From the NCBI GenBank assembly GCA_965227045.1, contig OZ245718.1:2294001-2358000 (forward strand): a stretch of 64,000 nt of DNA. The letters run 5' to 3'. Shown here piece by piece: positions 51,977 to 61,042 of the stretch; the first letter of the stretch is position 1; every line of letters begins with the position of its first letter. The notes beneath the pieces are model-generated. The model was given only the letters and a program-made list of their open reading frames with translations, did no database searches and was not told the origin of the DNA. The position numbers were made by a program, and so were the translations under genes. Origin of the DNA: UBA10649 sp965227045 (lineage in GTDB: Bacteria > Actinomycetota > Actinomycetes > S36-B12).

Positions 51977-52681
51977 GTGGGGCTGCTGGAACGGTTCGAG
52001 GATTCCCTCGACCGCCTCGTGAACGGCGCCTTCGCGCGCGCGTTCAAGGCCGAGGTGCAGCCGGTCGAGATCGCGTCCGCTCTGCAGCGCGAGGTCAATG
52101 ACCGCGCCGCGGTGATCGATCGCCAGCGCACGGTCATCCCGAACGTCTTCCACGTCGAGTTGTCCGAGCACGACTACAAGCGCCTTGCGGTCTTCAAGGA
52201 CGCCCTGGAGACCGAGTTGTCGACTCTGGTCCGCGACTACGGAGCCGAGCAGCGCTACACGCTGCTGGGTCCGGTTCTCGTGACCTTGGCCCAGGACGAC
52301 GAGCTTGAGACCGGGATCTTCCGCGTTCGCAGCGAGGCCCGCGCCGAGGTCAGTTCACAGCCGCACGGGCGTCCCGGCGAAGCCGGTGCCGACCTCGCGG
52401 TCGACATTCGCCAGCCCCGCCTCGAAGTCGGAGGCACCGCCTACCCCCTGGTCCGCGCGATCACCCGGCTCGGTCGGGGAAGCGACACGGACATCCGGAT
52501 CGAGGATCCCGGCGCGTCACGCAATCACTGCGAGATCGTGCTCGGCCACCCCGTTCTCGTGCGCGACCTGAGTTCGACGAACGGCACCTACGTCAATGGA
52601 GAGCGCATCTCACAGTTGGAGATCGCCGACGGCACCACGATCATGATCGGCTCGACTCAACTGGTGTTTCGGAGCGGCTGA
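51977..52681 (+). CDS. fhaA: FHA-domain protein FhaA
   Basis: A 234-residue FhaA: the N-terminal DUF3662 domain begins VGLLERFEDSLDRLVNGAFA with EVQPVEIASALQREV, a linker follows, and the C-terminal FHA domain (residues 145-234) has LGRGSDTDIRI, PGASRNHCEI and DLSSTNGTYVNG, the phosphothreonine-binding loops. In mycobacteria it binds phosphorylated partners of PknB signalling and acts in cell-wall synthesis. GTG 51977 follows GGAGGA and gives the canonical family N-terminus. First gene of the six-gene operon. Confidence 0.92.
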   Translation: MGLLERFEDSLDRLVNGAFARAFKAEVQPVEIASALQREVNDRAAVIDRQRTVIPNVFHVELSEHDYKRLAVFKDALETELSTLVRDYGAEQRYTLLGPVLVTLAQDDELETGIFRVRSEARAEVSSQPHGRPGEAGADLAVDIRQPRLEVGGTAYPLVRAITRLGRGSDTDIRIEDPGASRNHCEIVLGHPVLVRDLSSTNGTYVNGERISQLEIADGTTIMIGSTQLVFRSG

Positions 52682-52684
52682 CCC

Positions 52685-53170
52685 GTGTCGGAGCTCGCGC
52701 TCACCTTGGTCCGACTGGGGTTCCTCGCCCTCTTGTGGGCCTTCGTCCTCATCACCATCTTCATCCTTCGACGTGACCTCAGGCAGCCTGCCGACGCGCG
52801 GCCGATGGGCCGCGAACGCAAGCCCGCGCGCGCTCCCAAGCAGCCGCGGCCGGCGAAGGTCGCCAAGCAGCAGAAGGTCAAGGGCAGCAAGCTGGTCGTG
52901 ATCGAAGGACCCTTGCTCGGCACGATCGTTCCGTTGGAGAACGCGCAGATCACCATCGGGCGGGCTCCGGACTCGACGCTGATCATCGATGACGACTACG
53001 CGTCCAGCCGCCATGCACGGGTCTACCCGAGCGAGGGCTCGTGGGTCGTGGAGGACCTCGGCTCGACCAACGGAACGTGGATCGACAGGACCCGCATCAC
53101 TTCCCCAACAGTTCTGCCGGTGGGTGCGCCGCTACGCGTGGGCCGCACCACCCTGCAGATTCAAAGGTAG
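52685..53170 (+). CDS. fhaB: FHA-domain membrane protein FhaB
   Basis: A 161-residue protein: an N-terminal membrane helix (LVRLGFLALLWAFVLITIFIL), a basic linker, and a C-terminal FHA domain with IGRAPDSTLII, YASSRHARV and DLGSTNGTWIDR. FhaB (FipA) links the Ser/Thr kinases to the division machinery in mycobacteria. GTG start three bases after fhaA; pstP follows after six bases. Confidence 0.92.
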   Translation: MSELALTLVRLGFLALLWAFVLITIFILRRDLRQPADARPMGRERKPARAPKQPRPAKVAKQQKVKGSKLVVIEGPLLGTIVPLENAQITIGRAPDSTLIIDDDYASSRHARVYPSEGSWVVEDLGSTNGTWIDRTRITSPTVLPVGAPLRVGRTTLQIQR

Positions 53171-53176
53171 GTCGCG

Positions 53177-54550
53177 ATGACCTTGCGGCTGCGCTATGCC
53201 GCGCGATCGGACGTTGGCCTGGTTCGCGAGGGCAACGAGGACTCCGGCTATGCCGGTCCCGGCCTGCTGATGGTCGCCGACGGCATGGGCGGTCATGCTG
53301 CTGGCGAGCTGGCCAGTGCCATCGCTATCGCCACCGTCGCCGACCTTGACGTTCACCCCCCGAACCCGGACGAGATCCTCAACTCGCTCGGCGATGCAAT
53401 AGGCGATGTCGGCGACGGGATCGCCGACGTCATCGCCGACGACCCAGAGCTGACAGGAATGGGCACCACGGTCACCGGCATCTACTGGCTCGGTGAGCGC
53501 ATCGCGGTCGTTCATGTCGGTGACTCCCGCGCGTACCTGCTTCGCGAGGGCGAACTGGTGCAGATCACGCACGATCACACCTACGTGCAGACGCTCGTCG
53601 ATGCCGGACGCATCACCGAGGCGGAAGCGATGGTTCATCCGCGCCGCGCACTGATCATGCGCGCGCTCGACGGCGTGAACCCCGTGGAGGCGGACCTCTC
53701 CGTCCGTGAGGCCAAGGGCGGCGACCGGTACATGCTCTGCTCGGACGGGCTGTCCGGCGTGGTGATGAACGACGAGATCGCGCGCATCCTTGCGGACGGG
53801 GACCCGACGGGTGCTGTTACGCGCCTGGTCGATCTGGCACTTGAGCGTGGGGCTCCCGACAACGTCACAGTCGTGATCGCTGACGTCGTCGACGTTCCCG
53901 ACGCGCAGCCCGATGTGCCTGTGGTGGAAGAGGTTTTCGCTCCCGTGGTCGTCGGAGCTGCCGGCGAGCCACGTGTACGGCTTCGCCTGCCGGGCGTGCG
54001 TTTCCCCGACGACGCGCAGCCGGACCCCGACCGGCCGGATGCGCCGCCCCCCGCAGACGGCGGGCCGCCGACCGCGCCCCAGCCACTCATCAACGCCGAC
54101 ATCCAGGTGCCCGCAGTGGAGGCGGCGCGGCGGGCGGCACGTGACAACGCCGAGGTGCAGTCGCGCCGACGCACCAGGCGTCGACGGTGGTGGATCGCCG
54201 GCGGAGTGGTCGTCGCGCTGGTTCTTATCGCGGCAACAGCAGCGCTCGCGGCTCGCGCGTGGCTCACCTCCCAGTGGTTCGTCACGATCAACGGAAGTGC
54301 CGGCACCGGAACGGTCGGCGTCTACCAGGGCGTGCAAGGTTCCCTGTTCGGTGCGCGCCTGTCGAATCTGTGGTCGGACTCCGGCCTGCAGGTCGGGACG
54401 CTGCCCTACTTCGACCAGGAACTGGTTAGTAAGGGCATCCCTGCTGCAAACGAGGCCGATGCCCAGCGGATCGTGGCCGAACTGCAGAGTCGCGCCGCCG
54501 ACTGCCAGACCGTCATCGCGCCCGCGGGCTGCCCGGGGTCGGTCCAGTGA
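53177..54550 (+). CDS. pstP: PP2C-type Ser/Thr protein phosphatase PstP
   Basis: A 457-residue phosphatase. The PP2C domain (residues 1-238) keeps the metal-binding motifs REGNEDSG, MVADGMGGHAAGE, HVGDSRAYLLREG and MLCSDGLSG. A linker with many acidic and Pro residues, one membrane helix (about residues 337-358, RRRWWIAGGVVVALVLIAAT), and an outer domain with two Cys (DCQTVIAPAGC) complete it. It reverses PknB phosphorylation. The stop overlaps the rodA start by GTGA. Confidence 0.94.
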   Translation: MTLRLRYAARSDVGLVREGNEDSGYAGPGLLMVADGMGGHAAGELASAIAIATVADLDVHPPNPDEILNSLGDAIGDVGDGIADVIADDPELTGMGTTVTGIYWLGERIAVVHVGDSRAYLLREGELVQITHDHTYVQTLVDAGRITEAEAMVHPRRALIMRALDGVNPVEADLSVREAKGGDRYMLCSDGLSGVVMNDEIARILADGDPTGAVTRLVDLALERGAPDNVTVVIADVVDVPDAQPDVPVVEEVFAPVVVGAAGEPRVRLRLPGVRFPDDAQPDPDRPDAPPPADGGPPTAPQPLINADIQVPAVEAARRAARDNAEVQSRRRTRRRRWWIAGGVVVALVLIAATAALAARAWLTSQWFVTINGSAGTGTVGVYQGVQGSLFGARLSNLWSDSGLQVGTLPYFDQELVSKGIPAANEADAQRIVAELQSRAADCQTVIAPAGCPGSVQ

Positions 54551-55962
54551 CCATGCTCCCGACGGCGCTGCCCGTCGCCACACGGGTCCGCAAGCAGCCG
54601 AGCCGACGCAATCTTGAACTGGTGCTGCTGATCTTCGCCTGGGCGATCGGCGTGCTCGGCACCCTGCAGGTCGGCTGGGCTACAGGTGAGACCACCGACA
54701 ACGGCGTGTGGGTCACCGCCGCAGTCGTCGGCGTCCTCGCACTGGCGATGCACGCAGTGGTCCGATGGAAGGCGAAGTACGCCGATCCGGTCCTGCTTCC
54801 CGTTGCCACGCTGCTGACGATCCTCGGACTGGTGATGATCTACCGCATCGACGTCGCTGCCGCGTCGAAGGCCGAGCTGAACGGAAACCCGACGCCCACG
54901 CCCGACGTGTATGCACAGTTGACCTGGTTCAGCGTCGCGGTGATCTTGTTCATCTCGGTGCTCGTTCTGCTGCGCGACCACCGAATCCTGCAGCGTTACA
55001 CCTACACGTTCGGCCTCGTCGGCCTCGTCCTCCTCATCCTGCCGCTGGCACCGATCATCGGGACCACCGTCAACGGCGCGACCCTGTGGATCCGGCTCGG
55101 CGGGTTCTCGATCCAGCCGGCCGAGATGGCGAAGATCCTGCTGACGATCTTCTTCGCGGGCTACCTCGTCGAGAAGCGCGATTCCCTGGCGCTCGTGCGC
55201 ACGAAGGTCATTGGCATCGGACTGCCTCGGGCGAAGGACCTCGGCCCGATCTTCATCGCCTGGCTCATCTCGCTGGCCGTACTCATCTTCGAGACAGACC
55301 TGGGCACATCGCTGCTGTTCTTCGGCCTGTTCGTCTCGATGCTCTACATCGCCACCCAGCGACGGTCGTGGTTGTTCCTGGGCGGATTGCTCTTCGCGGC
55401 GGGCGCGGTGCTCGCGTATTACCTGTTCGGACATGTGCGCCTGCGCGTGACGGTGTGGCTCGACCCGTGGAGTTACGCGAACGACGAGGGTTACCAGATC
55501 GTGCAGTCACTGTTCGGGCTGGCGAACGGTGGAATCCTCGGTGCAGGACTGGGTCAGGGCTTCCCCAACCTCGTGCCCTTTGCGAGCACCGACTTCATCG
55601 TCGCGGCGCTCGGCGAGGAGCTCGGGCTGACCGGGCTCATCGCAATGCTGATGCTCTACGCGATCCTCATCGAGCGCGGCCTGCGCGCGGCAGTGTCCGT
55701 TCGAGACTCGTTCGGCCAACTGCTCGCGGCCGGTCTGTCGATCACGTTCGCTCTACAGGTCTTCGTCATCATCGGCGGCGTCACCCGACTCATTCCCCTG
55801 ACCGGACTCACCACGCCGTTCCTGTCGTACGGAGGCTCCTCGCTCATTGCGAACTGGATCATCATCGCCTTGCTGCTGCGCATCTCCGATCGAGCACGTC
55901 GCCCCGAGGACAACGCGCAGTCGCCTGACGAGGCCGTCACCCAGGTGGTGCGCCGAGTATGA
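54547..55962 (+). CDS. rodA: SEDS-family peptidoglycan polymerase RodA
   Basis: A 471-residue membrane protein with 12 predicted helices and SEDS motifs: FSIQPAEMAKILLTIF, FETDLGTSLLFFGLFVSML, SLFGLANGGILGAGLGQG, EELGLTGLI and LTTPFLSYGGSSLIANW. It polymerises lipid II together with the class B PBP encoded next, which overlaps it by ATGA. GTG 54547 is the likely start; ATG 54553 is also possible. Confidence 0.94.
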   Translation: MTMLPTALPVATRVRKQPSRRNLELVLLIFAWAIGVLGTLQVGWATGETTDNGVWVTAAVVGVLALAMHAVVRWKAKYADPVLLPVATLLTILGLVMIYRIDVAAASKAELNGNPTPTPDVYAQLTWFSVAVILFISVLVLLRDHRILQRYTYTFGLVGLVLLILPLAPIIGTTVNGATLWIRLGGFSIQPAEMAKILLTIFFAGYLVEKRDSLALVRTKVIGIGLPRAKDLGPIFIAWLISLAVLIFETDLGTSLLFFGLFVSMLYIATQRRSWLFLGGLLFAAGAVLAYYLFGHVRLRVTVWLDPWSYANDEGYQIVQSLFGLANGGILGAGLGQGFPNLVPFASTDFIVAALGEELGLTGLIAMLMLYAILIERGLRAAVSVRDSFGQLLAAGLSITFALQVFVIIGGVTRLIPLTGLTTPFLSYGGSSLIANWIIIALLLRISDRARRPEDNAQSPDEAVTQVVRRV

Positions 55963-57419
55963 GCCGCCCCATCCGGCGGATTGCCTTCGTCCTGGCATTG
56001 ATGCTCGCCGCATTGCTCGTGAACATCACCGTGATTCAAGTGGTGCTGGCGGGCGACTACCGCGACCGACCGGGCAACCAGCGCGTGCTGCTCGAGGAGT
56101 ACAGCCGAGAGCGCGGCCCGATCCTCGTCGGGCCGAATCCCGTCGCTCGGTCCAAGGAGACCGGCGACACCCTTAAGTACCTGCGCGTCTACTCCGATGG
56201 TCCGCTGTACGCCCCAATCACCGGGTTCTACTCCCTCGTCTACGGTGCCACCGGCCTCGAGCGCACCGAGAACCGGATCCTCACGGGCCGGTCCGCGCTG
56301 TTCGTCGTCGATCGCGCCGAGCAGTTGTTCGCCGGGCGCGAGCCCGCGGGCGGCGCCGTCAGCACGACGATCAATGCCGCGGCTCAGAAGGCTGCGTTCA
56401 ACGGACTGAAAGGCAAGCGCGGCGCCGTTGTCGCGATCGAGCCAGCGACTGGACGCATCCTCGCCTCTGTGCAGTTCCCCTCCTTCGACCCGAACCTGCT
56501 CTCCAGCCACGACCCTGAGCAGATTCGCGAGTACTACGCGACGTTGGAGAACGACCCGGCCAAGCCGCTGCTGAACCGTCCAATCGTCGCGCTGAACCCG
56601 CCAGGCTCGAGCTTCAAGCTGGTCACCGCCGCGGCCGCCCTCGCGTCGGGCCGGTTCACCCCCGAGTCCATCCTGCCGGGACCGCGGACCTATCAGTTGC
56701 CGCTCTCGACGAAGAAGCTGCGCAACTGGAACGGCCAGGCATGCTCACCCACGGGGCTCATCACCCTTCGCGAGGCACTCGCGGTCTCGTGCAACACGGC
56801 CTTCGCGTGGCTCGGCAATGAGCTCGGCGCGGATGCACTGCGGGAGCAAGCCGAGCTCATGGGATTCGACACCTCATTCCAGATCCCCCTGCGCGCGGCG
56901 ACATCGGTCTTCCCTGAGGATCCCGATGCCGCGCAGGTGGCGATGTCGGCGATCGGCCAGTTCGACGTGCGCGCCACAGCCCTCCAGATGGCGATGGTCA
57001 GCGCTGCCATCGGCAACAACGGGCGAACGATGACGCCGTATCTCGTGCAGGAAGTCCGCGGCCCCGACCTCGCCATCGTGCAGACCACCGATCCCGTGCC
57101 GTTCGAGGATGCGATGAGCCCGCTGCACGCCGCGCAGCTGACGGACATGATGGTCAATGTCGTCGAGAACGGAACGGGAAGCAACGCACAGATACCGGGT
57201 ATTCGGGTGGCCGGCAAGACCGGAACCGCGCAGACCGGGAACGACAATCCTGCGGTCGCATGGTTCGTCGCCTTCGCGCCCGCACAGGCGCCCCAGGTCG
57301 CGGTTGCGGTCGTCGTCGAGGACGCAGGCGCACCCGAGGTGAGCGGAAACCTGCTCGCTGCCCCCATAGCGAAGGCCGTCATACAGGCTGTGCTGCGCGG
57401 CTCAGCCGCGTCCAACTGA
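55959..57419 (+). CDS. pbpA: class B penicillin-binding protein PbpA
   Basis: A 486-residue transpeptidase: one N-terminal membrane helix (IAFVLALMLAALLVNITVIQVVL), a short pedestal domain, and the catalytic domain with SxxK at Ser217 (GSSFKL), SCN in AVSCNTAFAW and KTGTA in VAGKTGTAQ. It cross-links peptidoglycan made by RodA. pknB follows after 12 bases; there is no pknA between them as in mycobacteria. Confidence 0.94.
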   Translation: MSRPIRRIAFVLALMLAALLVNITVIQVVLAGDYRDRPGNQRVLLEEYSRERGPILVGPNPVARSKETGDTLKYLRVYSDGPLYAPITGFYSLVYGATGLERTENRILTGRSALFVVDRAEQLFAGREPAGGAVSTTINAAAQKAAFNGLKGKRGAVVAIEPATGRILASVQFPSFDPNLLSSHDPEQIREYYATLENDPAKPLLNRPIVALNPPGSSFKLVTAAAALASGRFTPESILPGPRTYQLPLSTKKLRNWNGQACSPTGLITLREALAVSCNTAFAWLGNELGADALREQAELMGFDTSFQIPLRAATSVFPEDPDAAQVAMSAIGQFDVRATALQMAMVSAAIGNNGRTMTPYLVQEVRGPDLAIVQTTDPVPFEDAMSPLHAAQLTDMMVNVVENGTGSNAQIPGIRVAGKTGTAQTGNDNPAVAWFVAFAPAQAPQVAVAVVVEDAGAPEVSGNLLAAPIAKAVIQAVLRGSAASN

Positions 57420-57431
57420 GACAATGGCCAG

Positions 57432-59222
57432 ATGACGACCGATCCCACCAAGGCACGCATGCTCGGTGATCGCTACGAGATCGGCGAGGTCATCGGTCGC
57501 GGCGGCATGGCAGAGGTCCACGAGGGACGCGATCTTCGGCTGGGCCGGCGCGTTGCAGTCAAGATCCTTCGCCCCGATCTCGCCAAGGATCCCACCTTTC
57601 AAGCACGGTTTCGTCGCGAGGCGCAGTCGGCGGCGGCACTGAACCACCCGAACATCGTCGCGGTCTACGACACCGGTGAGGACGTTCTCACCTCGCCCGA
57701 CGGCGAGCGCACGGTGGTGCCGTACATCGTCATGGAGTACGTCGACGGCATGACGCTGCGCCAACTGCTCGCCAGCGGGCGGCGACTGCTCCCCGAGCGC
57801 GCGCTCGAGATCACCGGCGGGGTTCTCGCCGCCCTCGACTACGCGCATCGGCACGGGATCGTGCACCGCGACATCAAGCCCGCGAACGTCATGCTGACCA
57901 GGACCGGCGAGGTCAAGGTCATGGACTTCGGCATCGCGCGTGCGATCAACGACGTCGGGACGACCATGACCGCGGCCTCAGCCGTCATGGGCACCGCTCA
58001 GTACCTGTCGCCGGAACAGGCCCGTGGCGAGGTGGTCGACGCGCGAAGTGACCTGTACTCGACCGGCGTGCTGCTCTACGAGCTGCTCACCGGGCGGCCG
58101 CCCTTCCGCGGTGACTCGCCTGTATCGATCGCGTACCAGCACGTCAGCGAGATGCCGCTGCCACCATCGCAGGTTGATCCCGGCGTCACGGCCGAAGTCG
58201 ACGCGGTCGTGCTGCACGCTCTAGCCAAGCGCACTGACGATCGCTACCAGACTGCAGCGGACTTCCGTGCAGATGTCGAGCGCGCGATCGCTGGCTCTCC
58301 GGTCACCGCTGCAGTCCCCACTCTCAATATTGACCGCACGCAGATGATGCCGGCGGTCGATGCTGCGGGGGCCGTTCGCTACGAGCCGATGTACGACACC
58401 AGCCGGCCGCGGCGACGACGTGGCTTTGGTTTCTGGATATTGAGCATCGCGGGAATCGCGGCAGCGATCGTCGGCGCACTGCTGATCGGCCGCTTCGTCT
58501 TCGGTGGCTCCGAGGTGACCCAGGTACAGGTCCCCAACCTCGACGGCATGACAGTGGTCGTGGCGACCAGCACCCTGGAAAGCCTCGACCTGCGCCTCGG
58601 TGCCCAGACCCCGACGACATCGGAACGACCCGAGGGCACGATCGTCGCGCAGCAGCCAGCGGCTGGTGAATCCATCGAGGAGGGGCAGTCGGTCAACGTC
58701 ACGGTGAGCAGCGGGCTCGAGCAGGCGACAGTGCCCCAGCTCGTCGCCCTCACATCCGTGGACTCGGCACGAATCGCACTCGAGGACGCGGGCCTGCAAC
58801 TTGGCACGGTCAAGGAGAAGAACTCCCAGCAGCCCGCCGGGTATGTGCTTGCGCAGGATCCAGCCGAGGGCACGCAGATCGACGCCGGGATGACCGTCAA
58901 CATCACCGTGTCATCTGGCCTGGTCAAGGTGCCCAACGTGAAGGGCTCGAGCGAGGCGCAAGCGCGCAGCGATCTGGCTCAGATCGGCTTCGACGTGCAG
59001 ATCGTCGAGTTGCAGGACGGGTCGGTCTCGGCTGGCACGGTGCTCGCGCAGTCGCCCCAGGCGGGCGAGCTCCTGCCGCGCGGATCCGTCGTGACGATTA
59101 CCGTGTCGACGTCGCCGCCTGCGCCGCCCACCCCGACGCCAACTCCCACCCCGGAGCCCACGTTCACTCCCGAGCCCACGCCGGAGCCCCCAGCTCCCAC
59201 GGACGTGCCACCCACGCAGTAG
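57432..59222 (+). CDS. pknB: Ser/Thr protein kinase PknB with PASTA domains
   Basis: A 596-residue receptor-type kinase. The kinase domain has IGRGGMAEVHEG, Lys44, HRDIKPANVML with Asp147, DFG at 165-167 and activation-loop Thr178/Thr180. One membrane helix lies at about 332-357, followed by three PASTA repeats (SEVTQVQVPNLDGM, EQATVPQLVAL, VKVPNVKG) and a Pro/Thr/Glu tail. It senses muropeptides or lipid II and phosphorylates FhaA/FhaB, MviN and others. A GACAAT six bases before the ATG may give an internal leaderless start. Confidence 0.95.
   Translation: MTTDPTKARMLGDRYEIGEVIGRGGMAEVHEGRDLRLGRRVAVKILRPDLAKDPTFQARFRREAQSAAALNHPNIVAVYDTGEDVLTSPDGERTVVPYIVMEYVDGMTLRQLLASGRRLLPERALEITGGVLAALDYAHRHGIVHRDIKPANVMLTRTGEVKVMDFGIARAINDVGTTMTAASAVMGTAQYLSPEQARGEVVDARSDLYSTGVLLYELLTGRPPFRGDSPVSIAYQHVSEMPLPPSQVDPGVTAEVDAVVLHALAKRTDDRYQTAADFRADVERAIAGSPVTAAVPTLNIDRTQMMPAVDAAGAVRYEPMYDTSRPRRRRGFGFWILSIAGIAAAIVGALLIGRFVFGGSEVTQVQVPNLDGMTVVVATSTLESLDLRLGAQTPTTSERPEGTIVAQQPAAGESIEEGQSVNVTVSSGLEQATVPQLVALTSVDSARIALEDAGLQLGTVKEKNSQQPAGYVLAQDPAEGTQIDAGMTVNITVSSGLVKVPNVKGSSEAQARSDLAQIGFDVQIVELQDGSVSAGTVLAQSPQAGELLPRGSVVTITVSTSPPAPPTPTPTPTPEPTFTPEPTPEPPAPTDVPPTQ
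59120..59219. repeat. low-complexity Pro/Thr/Glu repeat at the pknB 3' end
   Basis: Repeated units such as cccacgcc and gagcccac encode the tail PTPTPTPTPEPTFTPEPTPE. The tail is extracellular and probably crosses the wall. Confidence 0.6.
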
Positions 59223-59227
59223 CGCGG

Positions 59228-59854
59228 TCAGCCCACGATCGGCGCGAGGTGAGTCGCGCGCTCGATCGCCGATGCATCACCGCACTGGAGCAGCCAGTTC
59301 GCGAGCAGTGCGTGACCGCCCTCGGTCAGCACCGACTCCGGATGGAACTGCACGCCCTCCACCTGGAACTGCCGATGCCGGATGGCCATGATCACGCCGG
59401 TGCTCGTCGTGCCGGTGACCTCGAGTACGGCCGGGACGGTTGCCGGGTCGACGGAAAGCGAGTGATAGCGGGTCGCGGTGAAGGGCGACGGCAGGCCGGC
59501 GAGGACGCCCTGGCCATCGTGGATCACCTGCGAGGTCTTGCCGTGAAGCAACTCAGGGGCTCGGATGACATCTGCACCGTAGGCGGCGGCGATTGCCTGA
59601 TGGCCCAGGCACACTCCGAAGATCGGGACGTCGCCCGCGCAGTCGCGGACGATGTCCATGCAGACACCGGCTGACTGCGGGGTTCCCGGGCCGGGTGACA
59701 GGAGGACGCCGTCGTATGCGCGAGCCTCGTCGGGGGTCACGGCATCGTTGCGTCGCACATCGACCTCGGCACCGAGCTGGGCAAGGTACTGCACGAGGTT
59801 GAACACGAACGAGTCGTAGTTGTCGACGACGAGGATCCGGACCACGGAAGTCAT
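59228..59854 (-). CDS. glutamine amidotransferase, anthranilate/aminodeoxychorismate synthase component II
   Basis: A 208-residue class I amidotransferase: ILVVDNYDSFVFNLVQYL at the start, LSPGPGTPQSAG, the nucleophile FGVCLGHQAIAAAYG (Cys near 83), and the catalytic VEGVQFHPESVLTEGG (His and Glu). It supplies ammonia for anthranilate or for p-aminobenzoate synthesis; TrpG and PabA cannot be told apart here, and one protein may serve both. ATG 59854 overlaps the DUF881 stop by ATGA. Convergent with pknB, five bases away. Confidence 0.93.
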   Translation of the reverse strand: MTSVVRILVVDNYDSFVFNLVQYLAQLGAEVDVRRNDAVTPDEARAYDGVLLSPGPGTPQSAGVCMDIVRDCAGDVPIFGVCLGHQAIAAAYGADVIRAPELLHGKTSQVIHDGQGVLAGLPSPFTATRYHSLSVDPATVPAVLEVTGTTSTGVIMAIRHRQFQVEGVQFHPESVLTEGGHALLANWLLQCGDASAIERATHLAPIVG

Positions 59855-60609
59855 TGTGCCGTCGGCGTCGCGTAGGTCGTGGAGATGGGTCCGGAATACG
59901 CGGGAATCACGAGGTTGTCGAGCGCCTCCGTGTCGTATCCGAGCCCCACTACGCGCGCCCACGACCGATAGGACCGCAGTGCTTCATCCGCCCGCAGCGC
60001 AGCCCGCATCTTCTTGCGTGGACCGATCGCCGTGAGCACGTACGGCGGCGAGTACACCCGGCCCTGAAGCAGGAGCGTGTTCCCCACGCACTGGATCGAA
60101 CTCGTGTTGACCACCCGCTGATCCATGACCTGCAGCGCAACCGCACCTCCACGCCACAGTGCGTTGGCCACGGCCTGCACGTCCGCCTGATGCACGATCA
60201 CGTCGTTCGAGGAGACCGTGGCCCACAGCGGATCGTCCGGATCCCGCGGCGGTGCATCATCCAAGGTGACCGTTAGCGCGTTGCCCGTCACGTCGGTCAA
60301 CCCGGCCGCAGGCTCGAGGGCGGCGATCTCGCGATGGGCGACGGCGACACGGGGGTCACCGACCCGGCCCGCGGTGAGGTCATCGACCCGTCTCTGCTTA
60401 TCGGCGACGCTTGCCTCGAGCACCTCGATGCGTCCGGACTTCTGCCTGACGAGGTCGCGCAGTTCGGTGGCGCGCTCTGCTCGCAGGTCGGTTCCCTGGC
60501 TCGTGTTCGCGGCCGCGACGAACATCAGGCCCGCGAGTGCGAACACCAGTGCGCTGAGGAGCACGGCCGGATGTAGGCCAGACAGGGGGATGCGGGTCGG
60601 CCGGCGCAC
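59851..60609 (-). CDS. DUF881 membrane-anchored protein
   Basis: A 252-residue protein: one N-terminal membrane helix (LHPAVLLSALVFALAGLMFVAA), a coiled coil (ELRDLVRQKSGRIEVLEASVADKQRRVDDL), and the DUF881 domain with ALTVTLDDAP, VNALWRGGAVALQVMDQRV and RCVGNTL-like VNTSSIQCVGNTLLLQGRVYSPPY. The genomic place beside crgA is conserved in actinobacteria; a division-related role is suspected but not shown. Divergent from crgA. Confidence 0.88.
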   Translation of the reverse strand: MRRPTRIPLSGLHPAVLLSALVFALAGLMFVAAANTSQGTDLRAERATELRDLVRQKSGRIEVLEASVADKQRRVDDLTAGRVGDPRVAVAHREIAALEPAAGLTDVTGNALTVTLDDAPPRDPDDPLWATVSSNDVIVHQADVQAVANALWRGGAVALQVMDQRVVNTSSIQCVGNTLLLQGRVYSPPYVLTAIGPRKKMRAALRADEALRSYRSWARVVGLGYDTEALDNLVIPAYSGPISTTYATPTAQ

Positions 60610-60691
60610 GCGCCCACGGTAACCGGAACGGGCCCGGGTGTGGCAGGCTGGACCTGCTCACTCGAGCCCGCGAGCCCCGGAAGGACATGTC

Positions 60692-60958
60692 GTGCCCGAA
60701 TCCAAAGGCCGCAAGAAGGATGTCTACGTTCCCCCGCCGACCGGCAAGGGTGAGCGCAAAGTCGCAAAGATCGGCTCGCCGAGCTGGCTGGCCCCGACCA
60801 TGGTCGCGCTGTTCTGCATAGGCCTGGCATACATCGTCGTGTACTACATCGCCGGGGCGCAGATCCCCGTCATGCAGGACCTCACCCCGCTGGTCAACGT
60901 GGGAATCGGCTTCGCCTTCATCGCCGGTGGCTTCTTCCTGTCCACCCGCTGGCGCTAG
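60692..60958 (+). CDS. crgA: cell division protein CrgA
   Basis: An 88-residue protein. The cytoplasmic N-terminus VPESKGRKKDVYVPPP is diagnostic, followed by two membrane helices (APTMVALFCIGLAYIVVYYIAG and NVGIGFAFIAGGFFLSTRW) joined by a short loop. CrgA recruits septal peptidoglycan enzymes and inhibits premature FtsZ-ring activity. GTG 60692 is chosen because GGAAGGA ends six bases before it; a frame from 60638 is longer but unrelated. Confidence 0.93.
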   Translation: MPESKGRKKDVYVPPPTGKGERKVAKIGSPSWLAPTMVALFCIGLAYIVVYYIAGAQIPVMQDLTPLVNVGIGFAFIAGGFFLSTRWR

Positions 60959-60982
60959 GGCAGCTACTTACACGCCTGTTAT

Positions 60983-61042
60983 TTGTCCCCAGCTGTGGAC
61001 AAACCTGTGGACAAGTTCCTCACCTCGTGTGGACTATCCACA
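60983..61042. other. cluster of five DnaA-box-like sites
   Basis: Compared with TTGTCCACA, the cluster holds 60983-60991 TTGTCCCCA (plus, 8/9), 60994-61002 (minus, 9/9), 61006-61014 (minus, 9/9), 61028-61036 (minus, 8/9), and 61034-61042 CTATCCACA (plus, one mismatch to TTATCCACA). The last two overlap in the perfect dyad TGTGGA-CTA-TCCACA. It occupies the convergent gap between crgA and the thiolase gene, so it is not a promoter for either. Confidence 0.7.

Noticed and set aside
53132..54583. A 483-codon minus-strand reading frame opposite pstP
   Set aside because: Antisense to a complete, well-conserved phosphatase inside an intact operon; its composition is that of a shadow.
61028..61042. 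The TGTGGACTATCCACA dyad as a terminator
   Set aside because: Only six base pairs without T-run, and it is built of two DnaA-box-like sites in a cluster, which explains it better.
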